Assembly (NCBI RefSeq): GCF_001514535.1
Contig: NZ_BCNO01000002.1
Location: 124,001 to 188,000 of the forward strand
Origin: Thermodesulfovibrio aggregans
GTDB lineage: Bacteria > Nitrospirota > Thermodesulfovibrionia > Thermodesulfovibrionales > Thermodesulfovibrionaceae
Length of the DNA stretch: 64,000 nucleotides
Reading direction: 5' to 3'
This document shows positions 1-8,709 of the stretch, one piece after another. Under the pieces are notes generated by a model that did no database searches, had not been told where the DNA came from, and saw only the letters and a program-made list of their open reading frames with translations. Every line of letters begins with the position of its first letter. Within the stretch, counting starts at the first letter, position 1. Made by a program: the position numbers and the translations under genes.

Positions 1-657
1 ATCTGCAAAAGTCCTGATGACTGAGATTTTGAATGAACCAAGAAGCGGAGAAAAGATAAAAAAAGTAGGTGAGATGATCCAGAATATTGTAGAAACCATG
101 CTTGATAATCCTGACTCAATTTATAGCCTTCTAAATCTCAAAAGTTATGATTACTATACATATACTCACTCTGTTAATGTAGGAATTCTATCAACAGGGC
201 TTGGGATACAGATAGGCATGGATAAAGATAAACTGTACAATTGGGGATTGGTGCAATGCTTCATGATCTTGGAAAGTCGCAGATTCCCCATGAAATACTC
301 AATAAACAGGGAAAACTTAATGATACAGAATACAACATTATAAAACAACATGTTTTATTTGGCTATGAACTTCTTGAAAATCAGAAGGAGTTTCCAAAAG
401 ATTCTTTGACAGCAGTGCTTCAGCATCATGAAAAGCTTTCAGGAAAAGGTTATCCATTTGGATTGAAAGCAGATGAAATAAAACTTTTTGGAAGAATTAC
501 AGCAATAGCTGACTGTTATGATGCTTTAACAACTCGGAGGCCCTATAAACCGCCATTAACCTCTTATTTTGCTCTTTCCATAATTGTTAAAGAAAAGGGA
601 GATTATGATCCTGAACTCTTAAAGGCTTTTATAAAGATGCTCGGTAAGATAAAATGA
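1..657 (+). pseudogene. HD-GYP domain phosphodiesterase, 5'-truncated by window, frameshifted
   Basis: Two overlapping frames together encode one HD-GYP domain (c-di-GMP phosphodiesterase family). The first frame is open from base 2 and carries the helix with YTHSVNVG; it should continue as LGIGAMLHDLGKSQIP, but that stretch lies one base out of frame, beginning at 241. The second frame holds HDLGK, HHEKLSGKGYP and IADCYDALTTRRPYK, all hallmark HD-GYP elements, and ends at 657. Inserting one T in the AATTGGGG run near 239-245 would restore a continuous protein, so this is either a real one-base deletion, a sequencing error in a short homopolymer, or (less likely) recoding. The real start lies upstream of the window. 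The stop overlaps the rarA start (ATGA), so the two genes are coupled. Confidence 0.8.
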
Positions 658-1898
658 GTGATCTGTTTGATAAACCCTCAGAAACATCAAAAATTCAACC
701 TCTTGCCTACAGAATGATGCCAAGAAATCTTGAAGAATATGTTGGACAGAGTCATATTCTTTCAGAGGGAAAACTTCTAAGAAGAGCAATAGATTCAGAC
801 AGAATAACTTCTCTTATTTTATACGGACCTCCAGGCACTGGGAAAACAGCTCTTGCAAGAATTATCGCAAATAAAACAAAGGCTCATTTTCAGTGGCTGA
901 ATGCAACAACGCTGAATATTGAGGAAATAAGAAAGCAACTCTATTCGGCAAAGCAAAGACTCAGTAAAGGTGTAAAAACGATTCTTTTTATAGATGAAAT
1001 TCACAGACTCAACAGAGTCTCTCAGGATGCCCTGCTTCCTGATATTGAGGAGGGAAACATAATCCTTATTGGAGCCACTACTGAAAATCCCTTTTTTTAT
1101 CTCAATTCGGCTTTGCTTTCCAGAAGTCATGTTTTTGAACTAAAACCTTTGAGTGAAGAAGAGATTATAACAATTCTTAAAAGAGCTTTAAATGATAGGG
1201 AAAGGGGATTTGGAGACTTAAAAATTGAAATTACCTCTGAAGCACTTCTTCATCTGGCAAAATCCTCAGATGGAGATGCCAGAAAGGCTCTATCAGCCCT
1301 TGAGATTGCTGTTTTAACTACTGAAATGGATAAAGATGGCGTTATTAGAATTGATGTTAAAGTTGCTGAAGAAAGTATTCAGAAAAAGCACATTGTCTAT
1401 GACAGAGCTGGAGATGAACACTATGATACAGCTTCAGCTTTTATTAAAAGCATGCGCGGAAGTGATCCAGATGCAACAGTTTACTGGCTTGCCAAAATGA
1501 TTTACGCCGGTGAAGATCCTCGTTTTATAGCACGAAGAATAGTAATTGCAGCAAGTGAGGATGTGGGAAATGCTGATCCAATGGCTTTGGTTGTTGCCAC
1601 AAATGCAGCTCAGGCAGTTGAGTTTATAGGAATGCCAGAGGCAAGAATAATTCTTGCTCAGGCTGCAATTTATGTAGCCAATGCTCCAAAAAGTAATGCC
1701 TGTTACAGGGCAATAGAGGAAGCTCTAAAAGATATTGAAAAAGAACGGACTTTTCAGGTTCCCGAGCATCTTAAAGATGCCCATTACAAGGGTGCTAAAA
1801 GACTCGGGCACGGAAAAGGATATAAATATCCCCATGACTACGGAGGATACGTAGAGCAGGACTATCTTCCTCTGAAGAAAAAGTACTATAAACCCTAA
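654..1898 (+). CDS. rarA: Replication-associated recombination protein A (RarA/MgsA AAA+ ATPase)
   Basis: A 414-residue AAA+ clamp-loader-like ATPase of the RarA/MgsA/WRNIP1 family, acting at stalled replication forks. Walker A GPPGTGKT starts at residue 58 and Walker B has D114-E115 (ILFIDEIHRLN). The sensor-1 region is GATTENPFF, and the C-terminal tetramerisation region (MIYAGEDPRFIARR, ASEDVGNADP, PKSNACYRAI) is typical and full length. The start ATG overlaps the upstream HD-GYP stop by four bases. The 3' end overlaps queE, which is convergent, by four bases. Nothing unusual in the sequence. Confidence 0.96.
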   Translation: MSDLFDKPSETSKIQPLAYRMMPRNLEEYVGQSHILSEGKLLRRAIDSDRITSLILYGPPGTGKTALARIIANKTKAHFQWLNATTLNIEEIRKQLYSAKQRLSKGVKTILFIDEIHRLNRVSQDALLPDIEEGNIILIGATTENPFFYLNSALLSRSHVFELKPLSEEEIITILKRALNDRERGFGDLKIEITSEALLHLAKSSDGDARKALSALEIAVLTTEMDKDGVIRIDVKVAEESIQKKHIVYDRAGDEHYDTASAFIKSMRGSDPDATVYWLAKMIYAGEDPRFIARRIVIAASEDVGNADPMALVVATNAAQAVEFIGMPEARIILAQAAIYVANAPKSNACYRAIEEALKDIEKERTFQVPEHLKDAHYKGAKRLGHGKGYKYPHDYGGYVEQDYLPLKKKYYKP

Positions 1899-2521
1899 GC
1901 TCCTCTTATATCACCAAAAATGTATTTATGAATCTGAAGATTAAGACGCACAGGCAGAGCATCATTAATTATCCATTTAGCAAGTTCTTTAGGTTCAAGA
2001 ATCCCATAGGCAGGGGAAAAAAGAATTTCTGAAGTCTTTATTTCGTGCTTTTTTATAAAATCCTTTGCCCATTCATAATCAGTTCTACTTGTTAAAACAA
2101 ATTTAACCTCGTCAGTTTCCTTTAAAAATCTTAAATTTTCAATGTAGTTTCTTTCGCTCATTCCACTTCCAGGAGTTTTTATGTCCATTATTACTTTTAC
2201 TTCAGGGTTAACCTTTTCAATAGAAATTGAACCGTTTGTTTCAATAAGCACTCTATGGGTTTTTACAAGCTCATTCATAAGCTCATGCACTTCATCCTGC
2301 AGTAGAGGTTCTCCACCTGTTATTTCAACATACTTAAATGGAAAAGAACGAACCTTTTTCAAAATTTCATCAATTGAGAGTTCCTCACCTTCATAGTAAG
2401 CGTACTTTGTATCGCAGTAGGCGCATCTGAGGTTACATCCTGTAAGTCTTACAAAAATCATGGGAATACCAGCAAGAGAGCTTTCTCCCTGAATACTTGA
2501 AAAGATTTCACAGACTTTCAT
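1895..2521 (-). CDS. queE: 7-carboxy-7-deazaguanine synthase QueE (radical SAM)
   Basis: A 208-residue radical SAM enzyme of queuosine/7-deazapurine synthesis that converts 6-carboxytetrahydropterin to 7-carboxy-7-deazaguanine. The cluster-binding cysteines are C29, C33 and C36 in TGCNLRCAYCDTKYA. The N-terminal EIFSSIQGES substrate-binding segment and the EITGGEPLLQ SAM-binding motif are both present. Length fits the family. It overlaps the start of the upstream DUF457 gene's end by four bases (ATGA type), which suggests co-translation. No other queuosine gene (queC, queD, queF) lies in the window. Confidence 0.93.
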   Translation of the reverse strand: MKVCEIFSSIQGESSLAGIPMIFVRLTGCNLRCAYCDTKYAYYEGEELSIDEILKKVRSFPFKYVEITGGEPLLQDEVHELMNELVKTHRVLIETNGSISIEKVNPEVKVIMDIKTPGSGMSERNYIENLRFLKETDEVKFVLTSRTDYEWAKDFIKKHEIKTSEILFSPAYGILEPKELAKWIINDALPVRLNLQIHKYIFGDIRGA

Positions 2522-3420
2522 ATTTTCAGGCTTGCATTTACTATTTTATAACCCTGCGAAGTTTCCTTTAACCATACTTTTGCAGTAAATCTGTTATTTG
2601 GCAAAAATCCGTAGGAAAGCTCTTTCCAAATCACAACAATTACATCACCTTCCTGTTTCAGCTCTGCTACAGGATGTTTCGCAAGTGAAAGCAGTGATTT
2701 TACTGCTTCAGCTTCTTTTGATTTTATAATTGCAGGGTCATTTTTAATCCTGTATTTTTCATCAATATAAACCCGCTTTGTAAAAAGGTCAACAAATCCT
2801 GTTATGTATTCATCTGAATGCTTTGCCACAAACCACCATCTTAAAAAATCATTTGGAAGGGGATAAACCCTGTATTGATGTGCCTCAATTTTTTGTTTAA
2901 GAAAATCTCTTGCCTCTGCTTTAAAATACGCCTTTGTCCCAATGTATAAAGCAATAAAAACCATTGACAAAATATATAAAAACTTTGCCTGCTTTTTAAA
3001 TTTTAAGGACAACAAAACTACAACTAAAAGAGGCAGTAAAACATAGGGATCAATTATAAATGTTAAGGAGAGATTGTAGGAGTTCCAATCAAAGGGAGAA
3101 AGAATTTTTGTTCCATATTGATTTGTGAGGTCAAGAAAAAGATGGAGCCCATAAGCTATGAATGAAAAAGCATATACCTTTAAAAAGCCTAATTTTTTCC
3201 GAAAGATTATTGCAGGCAAAAGAGGAAATAAAAATAAAGCTCCTATTCCATGAGTAATTCCTCTGTGATACATTAAAAAAAGCTCTCTACTGTGAAGCCT
3301 TAAAACAATATCAATATCAGGAATTAGCGAGCTAATAAGAATAATGGCAATGATTGTTTTGTTCTTACTTATTGTTTTTCCAACTACAAATCCAGAAAGG
3401 GTATGAGTAACAGGATCCAT
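2518..3420 (-). CDS. Membrane-bound metal-dependent hydrolase-like protein (DUF457/YdjM family)
   Basis: A 300-residue integral membrane protein. The N-terminal half has the family's histidine-rich loops between hydrophobic helices: MDPVTHTLSG, DIDIVLRLH, YHRGITHG and HLFLDLTNQYGT, followed by PFDW. These match the DUF457 (YdjM/YbcI) family, which is annotated as metal-dependent hydrolase without a defined substrate. The C-terminal 120 residues are soluble and charged, with an extracytoplasmic-looking domain. It lies just upstream of queE on the same strand with a four-base overlap. The substrate cannot be deduced from sequence. Confidence 0.8.
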   Translation of the reverse strand: MDPVTHTLSGFVVGKTISKNKTIIAIILISSLIPDIDIVLRLHSRELFLMYHRGITHGIGALFLFPLLPAIIFRKKLGFLKVYAFSFIAYGLHLFLDLTNQYGTKILSPFDWNSYNLSLTFIIDPYVLLPLLVVVLLSLKFKKQAKFLYILSMVFIALYIGTKAYFKAEARDFLKQKIEAHQYRVYPLPNDFLRWWFVAKHSDEYITGFVDLFTKRVYIDEKYRIKNDPAIIKSKEAEAVKSLLSLAKHPVAELKQEGDVIVVIWKELSYGFLPNNRFTAKVWLKETSQGYKIVNASLKI

Positions 3421-3469
3421 AAAAAATTGTAACAGAAATTAAATAAATAAAAGAAGTTTATTTTATTGC

Positions 3470-3498
3470 TTGACATTTGAAAAATTTTTATGTATTAT
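3470..3498 (+). promoter_or_regulatory. Sigma70-type promoter for atpB-atpE
   Basis: TTGACA at 3470-3475 and TATTAT at 3493-3498, separated by 17 bases. The -10 box is preceded by TG at 3491-3492. It is the only good promoter between the divergent DUF457 gene and atpB, leaving a leader of about 30 bases with the Shine-Dalgarno GGAGG. Confidence 0.75.
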
Positions 3499-3531
3499 AA
3501 CTTAATCAAAAAATAAGAAAGGAGGCATAGC

Positions 3532-4209
3532 GTGGAAGCACCAACTATTTTAGGGATGTTAATTCCTTCAGTCCCACCTTTTGTTAGTTATTCATGGTTA
3601 GCAATGATTCTTATTATTGTTGTATCTTTAATTGTCAAAAGCAATCTTAAAATGGTTCCTGCAGGACTTCAAAATGTCATGGAAGTACTAATAGAATTTC
3701 TTCAAGGACAGGCACGAACAAGTATAGGTCATCACTGGGGAGATAAATTTCTGCCTCTTTTAGGTACTCTTTTTATTTATATTTTAGTAGGAAATCTTTT
3801 TGGTCTTATTCCAGGCTTTGAATCTCCAACTTCCAATGTGAATGTTACTTTCTCAATGGCAATACCTGTATTCTTTATCTATCAGTTTATGGGATTTAAA
3901 GTGCACGGCATTCGTTATTTAGAGCACTTCTTTGGTCCTATAAGAAGTATTTATGCTATTCCATTTATGCTTTTCATGTTCGTTGTTGAATGGATTACCC
4001 ATTTAGCAAGACCTCTTACACTGGGTGTCCGACTTTTCGGTAACATGTTTGGAAAACATCTTTTGTTAATGGTTCTTGGAATACTTGCTCCATTAATTGT
4101 TCCAGTAGCATTTCTTTGCTTAGGAACATTGGTTAGTGTACTTCAGGCATATGTCTTTATGTTATTAACAGCTGTTTATATAGCAGGTGCAGTTGAAGAA
4201 TCTCACTAA
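3532..4209 (+). CDS. atpB: F1Fo ATP synthase subunit a
   Basis: A 225-residue polytopic membrane protein forming the stator side of the ion channel of F1Fo ATP synthase. The essential stator arginine is R167 within ARPLTLGVRLFGNMF. The GDKFLPLLGTLF and NLFGLIPGF regions are also characteristic. It starts with GTG at 3532 behind AGGAGG. It is followed 27 bases later by atpE. The remaining atp genes are not in this window, so the synthase genes are split between loci; this split is common in several Gram-negative lineages. Confidence 0.96.
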   Translation: MEAPTILGMLIPSVPPFVSYSWLAMILIIVVSLIVKSNLKMVPAGLQNVMEVLIEFLQGQARTSIGHHWGDKFLPLLGTLFIYILVGNLFGLIPGFESPTSNVNVTFSMAIPVFFIYQFMGFKVHGIRYLEHFFGPIRSIYAIPFMLFMFVVEWITHLARPLTLGVRLFGNMFGKHLLLMVLGILAPLIVPVAFLCLGTLVSVLQAYVFMLLTAVYIAGAVEESH

Positions 4210-4236
4210 ATAAAAAAAGAAAGGAGGGAAGAAGTA

Positions 4237-4569
4237 ATGAGAAAGTTTTTCGTAATCTTCTTTGCAGCTCTTTTAGTAGTATTGACAGCCTCCGTAGTAT
4301 TTGCAGCTGAATCTGATCCTGCAAAGCTCAACTATTACGGATATGCCACAGCCGGTGCTTTAATTGGACTTGGTGCAGCAGCAGGTGGTGGTGGAGCTGG
4401 AATGGGACAGGGTCTTAGAGGTATTCTTGAAGGTTCTGCAAGAAATCCTGGAGTCACTGGTAAACTCATGACACTCTTTATCGTAGGTCTTGCATTGATT
4501 GAGTCTCTGGTTATTTATGTTCTCGTATTTGTTCTTATTACCTTCTATGCAAATCCTTTTGTAAAGTAA
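4237..4569 (+). CDS. atpE: F1Fo ATP synthase subunit c with N-terminal signal-like extension
   Basis: A 110-residue proteolipid, longer than the usual 75-90 residues because of a cleavable signal-like N terminus ending near VFA-AES (residue 23/24). The two-helix hairpin follows, with the polar loop RNPG. The ion-carrying carboxylate is E89. Residues Q58, S90 and Y94 align with Q32, S66 and Y70 of the sodium-binding c ring of Ilyobacter tartaricus, but the position of T67 is L91. Sodium or proton use therefore cannot be settled from sequence. The Shine-Dalgarno GGAGG lies well placed, and a strong terminator follows the gene. Confidence 0.96.
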   Translation: MRKFFVIFFAALLVVLTASVVFAAESDPAKLNYYGYATAGALIGLGAAAGGGGAGMGQGLRGILEGSARNPGVTGKLMTLFIVGLALIESLVIYVLVFVLITFYANPFVK

Positions 4570-4591
4570 TTTTTTATTTATTTTTCAGAGA

Positions 4592-4620
4592 AGGAGGAGC
4601 GTTTGCTCCTCCTCTTTTAT
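4592..4620 (+). terminator. Rho-independent terminator after atpE
   Basis: A perfect 9-bp stem (arms 4592-4600 and 4605-4613, loop GTTT) followed by a T-rich tail (CTTTTATTT). It closes the atpB-atpE transcript. Confidence 0.88.
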
Positions 4621-4633
4621 TTAAGAACTATGT

Positions 4634-6712
4634 ATGAATAAAAAAAATTTATCTAAAAAGGTTGCTATACTTTCAATTCTTTCAATACTGTTTTCTTCGT
4701 TTGTATATCTTACAGAAATTTTAAAGCCTTTTGAGTTCAAAGTCTACGATCTGTTTACAAAATATTTAAATCCTGCTAAAAAATCAGACAATATCTGCCT
4801 TATCTACATAGACCAACTAAGCATTGATGAACTAAGCAAGGAAAAAATAACATGGCCCTGGCCAAGACAGATCTATGCTCCTGTTATTGAATATCTTTCA
4901 GAAGCTGATGCAGTTTTTATTGATATTCTCTTAACTGAACAGTCTTCTTACGGAGTTGAAGACGATAAAATTCTTGCCGAGGCAGTTGAAAAATCAGGTA
5001 ATGTTTATCTGCCTGTTGTTCTATCACGAGAAAAAAGAGATTTTGATGAAAAATATGCTCAAAAAATCTCTTATCAAACTCAAATACCACTAAAATATGA
5101 ATACAACTCTATAATTTTTCCAATAGAAGAACTCAAACTCTCTGCTAAAAATCTTGGAAATGTAAGCATCCTTCCAGATGAAGATGGAATTTACAGACAT
5201 ATGCCTTTATTTTTCAAAGTAAAGGAATATGTAATTCCAGCATTTGTGGTCAGTTACTTTATTGATAAAAATCAGATTTTGGTAAAAAATAACGAAATTT
5301 TGATAAATAACTCGCCTATTCCTTTAAACAATGGAAGTCTGCTTTTAAAATACTCAAGTGATAAAAATCCCTTTACTGTTTTTTCATTTGTAGAAATTCT
5401 CGGAGCATCAACTTCAGGGGATAAAAAATTAAAAGATTTCTTCAAAGGAAAAACTGTATTTATCGGACTCACAGCAGCTGGACTTTTTGATCTTAAATCT
5501 ACTCCTGTGTCATCAAAAACACCAGGTGTATTTATTCACGCCACTGCCTTTGAAAATTTGATTAACAAAAATTTTATTAAAATTATCCCTGATTTTTTTA
5601 TCTTTGTATTGCTTTTCTTAATCTCTTTAACTATCCCTTATACTTTTTTAAAACAGCATTCCATGAAAATAAATCTTCTTGTTTTTTTATGTCTATTGAT
5701 TTTTTTAATTTCAGCATCTGTAATATTATTTAGATTTTCTTTATACCTGCAACTTTTACCACCCTTTTTATCTCTAATATTCAGCTCAATAATAACACTT
5801 CTTTATAGTTATGCCACAGAGGGGAAAGAGAGAAAATTTATTAAAAGAACATTTAGTCAGTATATGGATAAAAAAATAGTTGATTATCTTCTCGAACATC
5901 CTGAATCCATAACTCCAGGTGGGCAGAAAAAAACTGCAACTGTATTTTTTGCAGATATAGCAGGATTCACTTCTATATCGGAAAAACTATCACCAGAAGA
6001 TACTGCCATGATGCTTCATAGAGTACTTAATTCATTAACATCTGTGGTTATCAAATATGGAGGAGTTGTAGATAAATATATTGGTGACTGTATTATGGCT
6101 TTCTGGGGAGTTCCTCTAAAAACAGATTCAGATGAGATTAATGCCTGCAGAGCTGCATTAGAATGCATTCACTCTATTGAAGAATTGAACAAAGAGTTTT
6201 TAAAAGAAGGAATGCCGCCAGTTAAAATCCGAATTGGAATCCATACAGGAGATGTAATTGCAGGTAATATTGGTAGCGATAGACTTTTTAACTATACTGT
6301 AATTGGTGATACAGTAAACATAGCATCAAGACTTGAGTCAGTAAATAAATTTTTTAAAACAAATATTATAATCAGTGAAGAAACATACTCAAAAACATCA
6401 GATATTTTCCTTGCAAGAGAGCTCGGTGTTATAACAGTTAAAGGGAGAGTTAAACCATTAAAAATATTTGAAATTTTGGGTGAAAAGGATAGATTAAAGG
6501 ATGAAAAAATATTACTTGTTGAAAACTATAATGCAGGATATTTACTTTTCAGGCAACAAAAATGGAATGAGGCAAAAGAGATTTTTCTGTCCATTCTGAA
6601 AAAGTTCCCAGAAGATTTTCCGTCAAGATTTTATCTGACTCAAATAGATGAGCTACAAAATTCACAACAGTTGACAGAAGATTGGTTTATTATTAAAATT
6701 AAAGAAAAATGA
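4634..6712 (+). CDS. CHASE2-domain class III adenylate cyclase
   Basis: A 692-residue membrane sensor. A transmembrane helix near residues 10-30 is followed by an extracytoplasmic CHASE2 domain (to about residue 310), three membrane helices (about 315-395), a class III cyclase domain (about 425-610) and a short TPR-like tail. The metal-binding aspartates are D441 (FFADIAGFT) and D485 (YIGDCIMAFWG). The adenine-specifying pair K481 and D559 and the transition-state R566 are all present, so cAMP synthesis is the expected reaction. Its stop overlaps the start of the SH3 gene. The Shine-Dalgarno is weak. The ligand of the CHASE2 domain is unknown. Confidence 0.92.
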   Translation: MNKKNLSKKVAILSILSILFSSFVYLTEILKPFEFKVYDLFTKYLNPAKKSDNICLIYIDQLSIDELSKEKITWPWPRQIYAPVIEYLSEADAVFIDILLTEQSSYGVEDDKILAEAVEKSGNVYLPVVLSREKRDFDEKYAQKISYQTQIPLKYEYNSIIFPIEELKLSAKNLGNVSILPDEDGIYRHMPLFFKVKEYVIPAFVVSYFIDKNQILVKNNEILINNSPIPLNNGSLLLKYSSDKNPFTVFSFVEILGASTSGDKKLKDFFKGKTVFIGLTAAGLFDLKSTPVSSKTPGVFIHATAFENLINKNFIKIIPDFFIFVLLFLISLTIPYTFLKQHSMKINLLVFLCLLIFLISASVILFRFSLYLQLLPPFLSLIFSSIITLLYSYATEGKERKFIKRTFSQYMDKKIVDYLLEHPESITPGGQKKTATVFFADIAGFTSISEKLSPEDTAMMLHRVLNSLTSVVIKYGGVVDKYIGDCIMAFWGVPLKTDSDEINACRAALECIHSIEELNKEFLKEGMPPVKIRIGIHTGDVIAGNIGSDRLFNYTVIGDTVNIASRLESVNKFFKTNIIISEETYSKTSDIFLARELGVITVKGRVKPLKIFEILGEKDRLKDEKILLVENYNAGYLLFRQQKWNEAKEIFLSILKKFPEDFPSRFYLTQIDELQNSQQLTEDWFIIKIKEK

Positions 6713-7176
6713 TGATCAAGTTGATATTCAAAATCGCAGTTTTGATTTTTATATTTTCTAACCTGTCATGGGCTGAGACGGTTACTGTAATCACAAAGGA
6801 AAATGCTATCAGGGAATCACCAAGATTTTTTTCACCGGTAAAAGCCTATGTAAAATATGGAGACATTCTAAATGTGATTAACAAAGAAAAAGATTGGTAC
6901 AGAGTGAAGTTTAAAAATACCTCAGGATACATTCATAAAACTGCAGTGGAAAAAAGAACTTTATCAACCTATGGAGTATCCACCTCTTCTCAAACTCCAT
7001 CAGAGGGTGAGATAACTCTTGCTGGAAAAGGTTTTAACCCACAGGTTGAAAAAGAATACAGAACCAAAAATCCTATGATTCCATATAAAGTTGTTGACAG
7101 AATTGAAAGTTACCGTATTTCTGAAAATGAAATAATATCCTTTATAAAAAGTGGAGGGCTTTCAGAGCCACAATGA
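6709..7176 (+). CDS. Secreted SH3b-domain protein
   Basis: A 155-residue protein with an N-terminal signal peptide ending near NLSWA-ETV. A bacterial SH3 (SH3b) domain spans about residues 23-85, with the typical YVKYGDIL, DWYRVKF and GYIHK strands. The remainder is low complexity and then helical. The start overlaps the cyclase stop (ATGATGA; the ATG at 6712 is an alternative), and its own stop overlaps the M48 protease start. It probably binds peptidoglycan or a periplasmic partner; the specific role is unknown. Confidence 0.75.
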   Translation: MMIKLIFKIAVLIFIFSNLSWAETVTVITKENAIRESPRFFSPVKAYVKYGDILNVINKEKDWYRVKFKNTSGYIHKTAVEKRTLSTYGVSTSSQTPSEGEITLAGKGFNPQVEKEYRTKNPMIPYKVVDRIESYRISENEIISFIKSGGLSEPQ

Positions 7177-8030
7177 TAAGGAAATTTATATTTATTCCAA
7201 TTTTATTGATTTGCCTGCTTTCTTGTAAAAATGTTGATATAGACAAAGCAGTAGACTTAACCTTTACTACCATTCAAGCAACTGAAAAGGCAGCAAGACC
7301 TATATCAGATGAAGAAGAATACTATGTAGGGAGAGCTGTTGCAGCAAGGCTTTTACAATACTATCCTTTATATGAAAACTCTGCATTAACCAGATATATA
7401 AATTTAGTTGGCACAACAATAGCACTTCATTCTGAAAAACCTTTCACATTTGGAGGCTACCATTTTGCTGTACTAAACAGCAATGAAGTAAATGCCTTTG
7501 CCTGCCCGGGAGGTATAATATTAATAACAAAAGGGATGATTCAGCTTGCACAGAATGAAGATGAGCTTGCTGCAATACTTGCCCATGAAATAGCCCACAT
7601 TAATCATCGTGATGGGATAAACTCAATTAAGCAGGCAAGATGGACAGAAGCACTTACAATCATTGGTACAAAAGCAGCAAGACAGTTTGGTTCTGAAGAT
7701 TTAACCAAACTTGTAAATATCTTTGAAGGTTCAGTTGATGACATAGTGAAAACTCTTGTTGTCAATGGCTATAGCAGATCACAGGAATATGCAGCAGATG
7801 AAACTGCCCTATCATATCTTGCAAAAGCAGGATACAATCCTTATTCTTTGATAAATGTCCTTGAAAGAATGGGAAAATACGCTAATGTTAACAACAAAGG
7901 CTTTTTTAAAACCCATCCTGATCCAAATGATAGAATAGAAAACATCAAAGATAAAATTCCTTCCGTAAACTTAGATCAAACTCTCTTCAATAAACGACTA
8001 CAAAGATTTAATTCTTTTGTCAAAAGCTAA
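7173..8030 (+). CDS. M48-family zinc metalloprotease, lipoprotein
   Basis: A 285-residue periplasmic lipoprotein protease of the M48 family (BepA/LoiP-like). The lipobox LLSC gives lipidation near C17. The zinc motif is HEIAH (H138, E139, H142), with E205 in QEYAADE as third ligand. The conserved FKTHPDPNDRI segment near the C terminus is typical. It overlaps the SH3 gene by four bases, so the cyclase, SH3 and protease genes form one translationally coupled set. A role in outer-membrane protein quality control is plausible by family; the substrate is not deducible. Confidence 0.92.
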   Translation: MIRKFIFIPILLICLLSCKNVDIDKAVDLTFTTIQATEKAARPISDEEEYYVGRAVAARLLQYYPLYENSALTRYINLVGTTIALHSEKPFTFGGYHFAVLNSNEVNAFACPGGIILITKGMIQLAQNEDELAAILAHEIAHINHRDGINSIKQARWTEALTIIGTKAARQFGSEDLTKLVNIFEGSVDDIVKTLVVNGYSRSQEYAADETALSYLAKAGYNPYSLINVLERMGKYANVNNKGFFKTHPDPNDRIENIKDKIPSVNLDQTLFNKRLQRFNSFVKS

Positions 8031-8034
8031 AGAA

Positions 8035-8709
8035 TTAGTGATGAGGTGGAAGGGTTATTATTTTTGAATTCTCTCTATTGTTAAGAATATCAAGCATAGC
8101 AGTTAATGACTTTAAATGAAAACTGTTAAACATTTCGGAATTTTTTAGGTCACTCTTATTGAATCCTGAGAGAAAAATCAATGATCTATATATTTTCTTT
8201 GAAGTTCTTATAGACACTGGATTTAACAGGATTTGTTCAAAAAATCTCTCACTCATCTTTCTAACTCTTTTGTTTATGCTCATTATCTGAAACCAGTAAA
8301 ATCTATCAACAACTCTATCTGCTTTTATCTCAAAAATCATGTGCTTAAAAGAATTAAATTCTCTTATTTCATTATGAAGGATAGCATCTGCTGCCAGGTG
8401 GGTTAGAAATCCGTAGGCAAATGACTTTTCTTCAGGTCTCTCTGCATTATTTAAAAGCATAAAACCTGTTTTCCATGAGTGAGGATTCTTCTCATCAGGC
8501 AGATATTTTTTGCCAATTACTATATCAGGAATAATATTGCCATAGATAAAATACTCTTTATAGTGTTTTATCAATCTAAAAATATCCATAGTCACAAGTC
8601 CTGAAAAAGAAAGTATTTGACTTCCGAGATAAGTATGTGTAAGAGGACCCCATGCATAAGAAGTTTCTGGTAAAAATACAAAAATAGTGATTAATAAGAG
8701 CCAGCTCAT
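8035..8709 (-). CDS. Secreted zinc-dependent phospholipase C-like protein
   Basis: A 224-residue protein with a signal peptide ending at TSYA-WGP. The mature N terminus starts with W and carries the His pattern of the zinc-dependent phospholipase C family (PF00882-like): WGPLTHTYLG, IIPD, HSWKTG and YGFLTHLAADAILH. The start overlaps the pth stop by four bases, so it is probably the last gene of the ispE-prs-rplY-pth run. The C-terminal part is basic and helical. The actual substrate is unknown. Confidence 0.78.
   Translation of the reverse strand: MSWLLLITIFVFLPETSYAWGPLTHTYLGSQILSFSGLVTMDIFRLIKHYKEYFIYGNIIPDIVIGKKYLPDEKNPHSWKTGFMLLNNAERPEEKSFAYGFLTHLAADAILHNEIREFNSFKHMIFEIKADRVVDRFYWFQIMSINKRVRKMSERFFEQILLNPVSIRTSKKIYRSLIFLSGFNKSDLKNSEMFNSFHLKSLTAMLDILNNRENSKIITLPPHH

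Noticed and set aside
1-657. Programmed frameshift in the HD-GYP gene
   Set aside because: The AATTGGGG site has no typical slippery heptamer or downstream structure, so a mutation or sequencing error is simpler.
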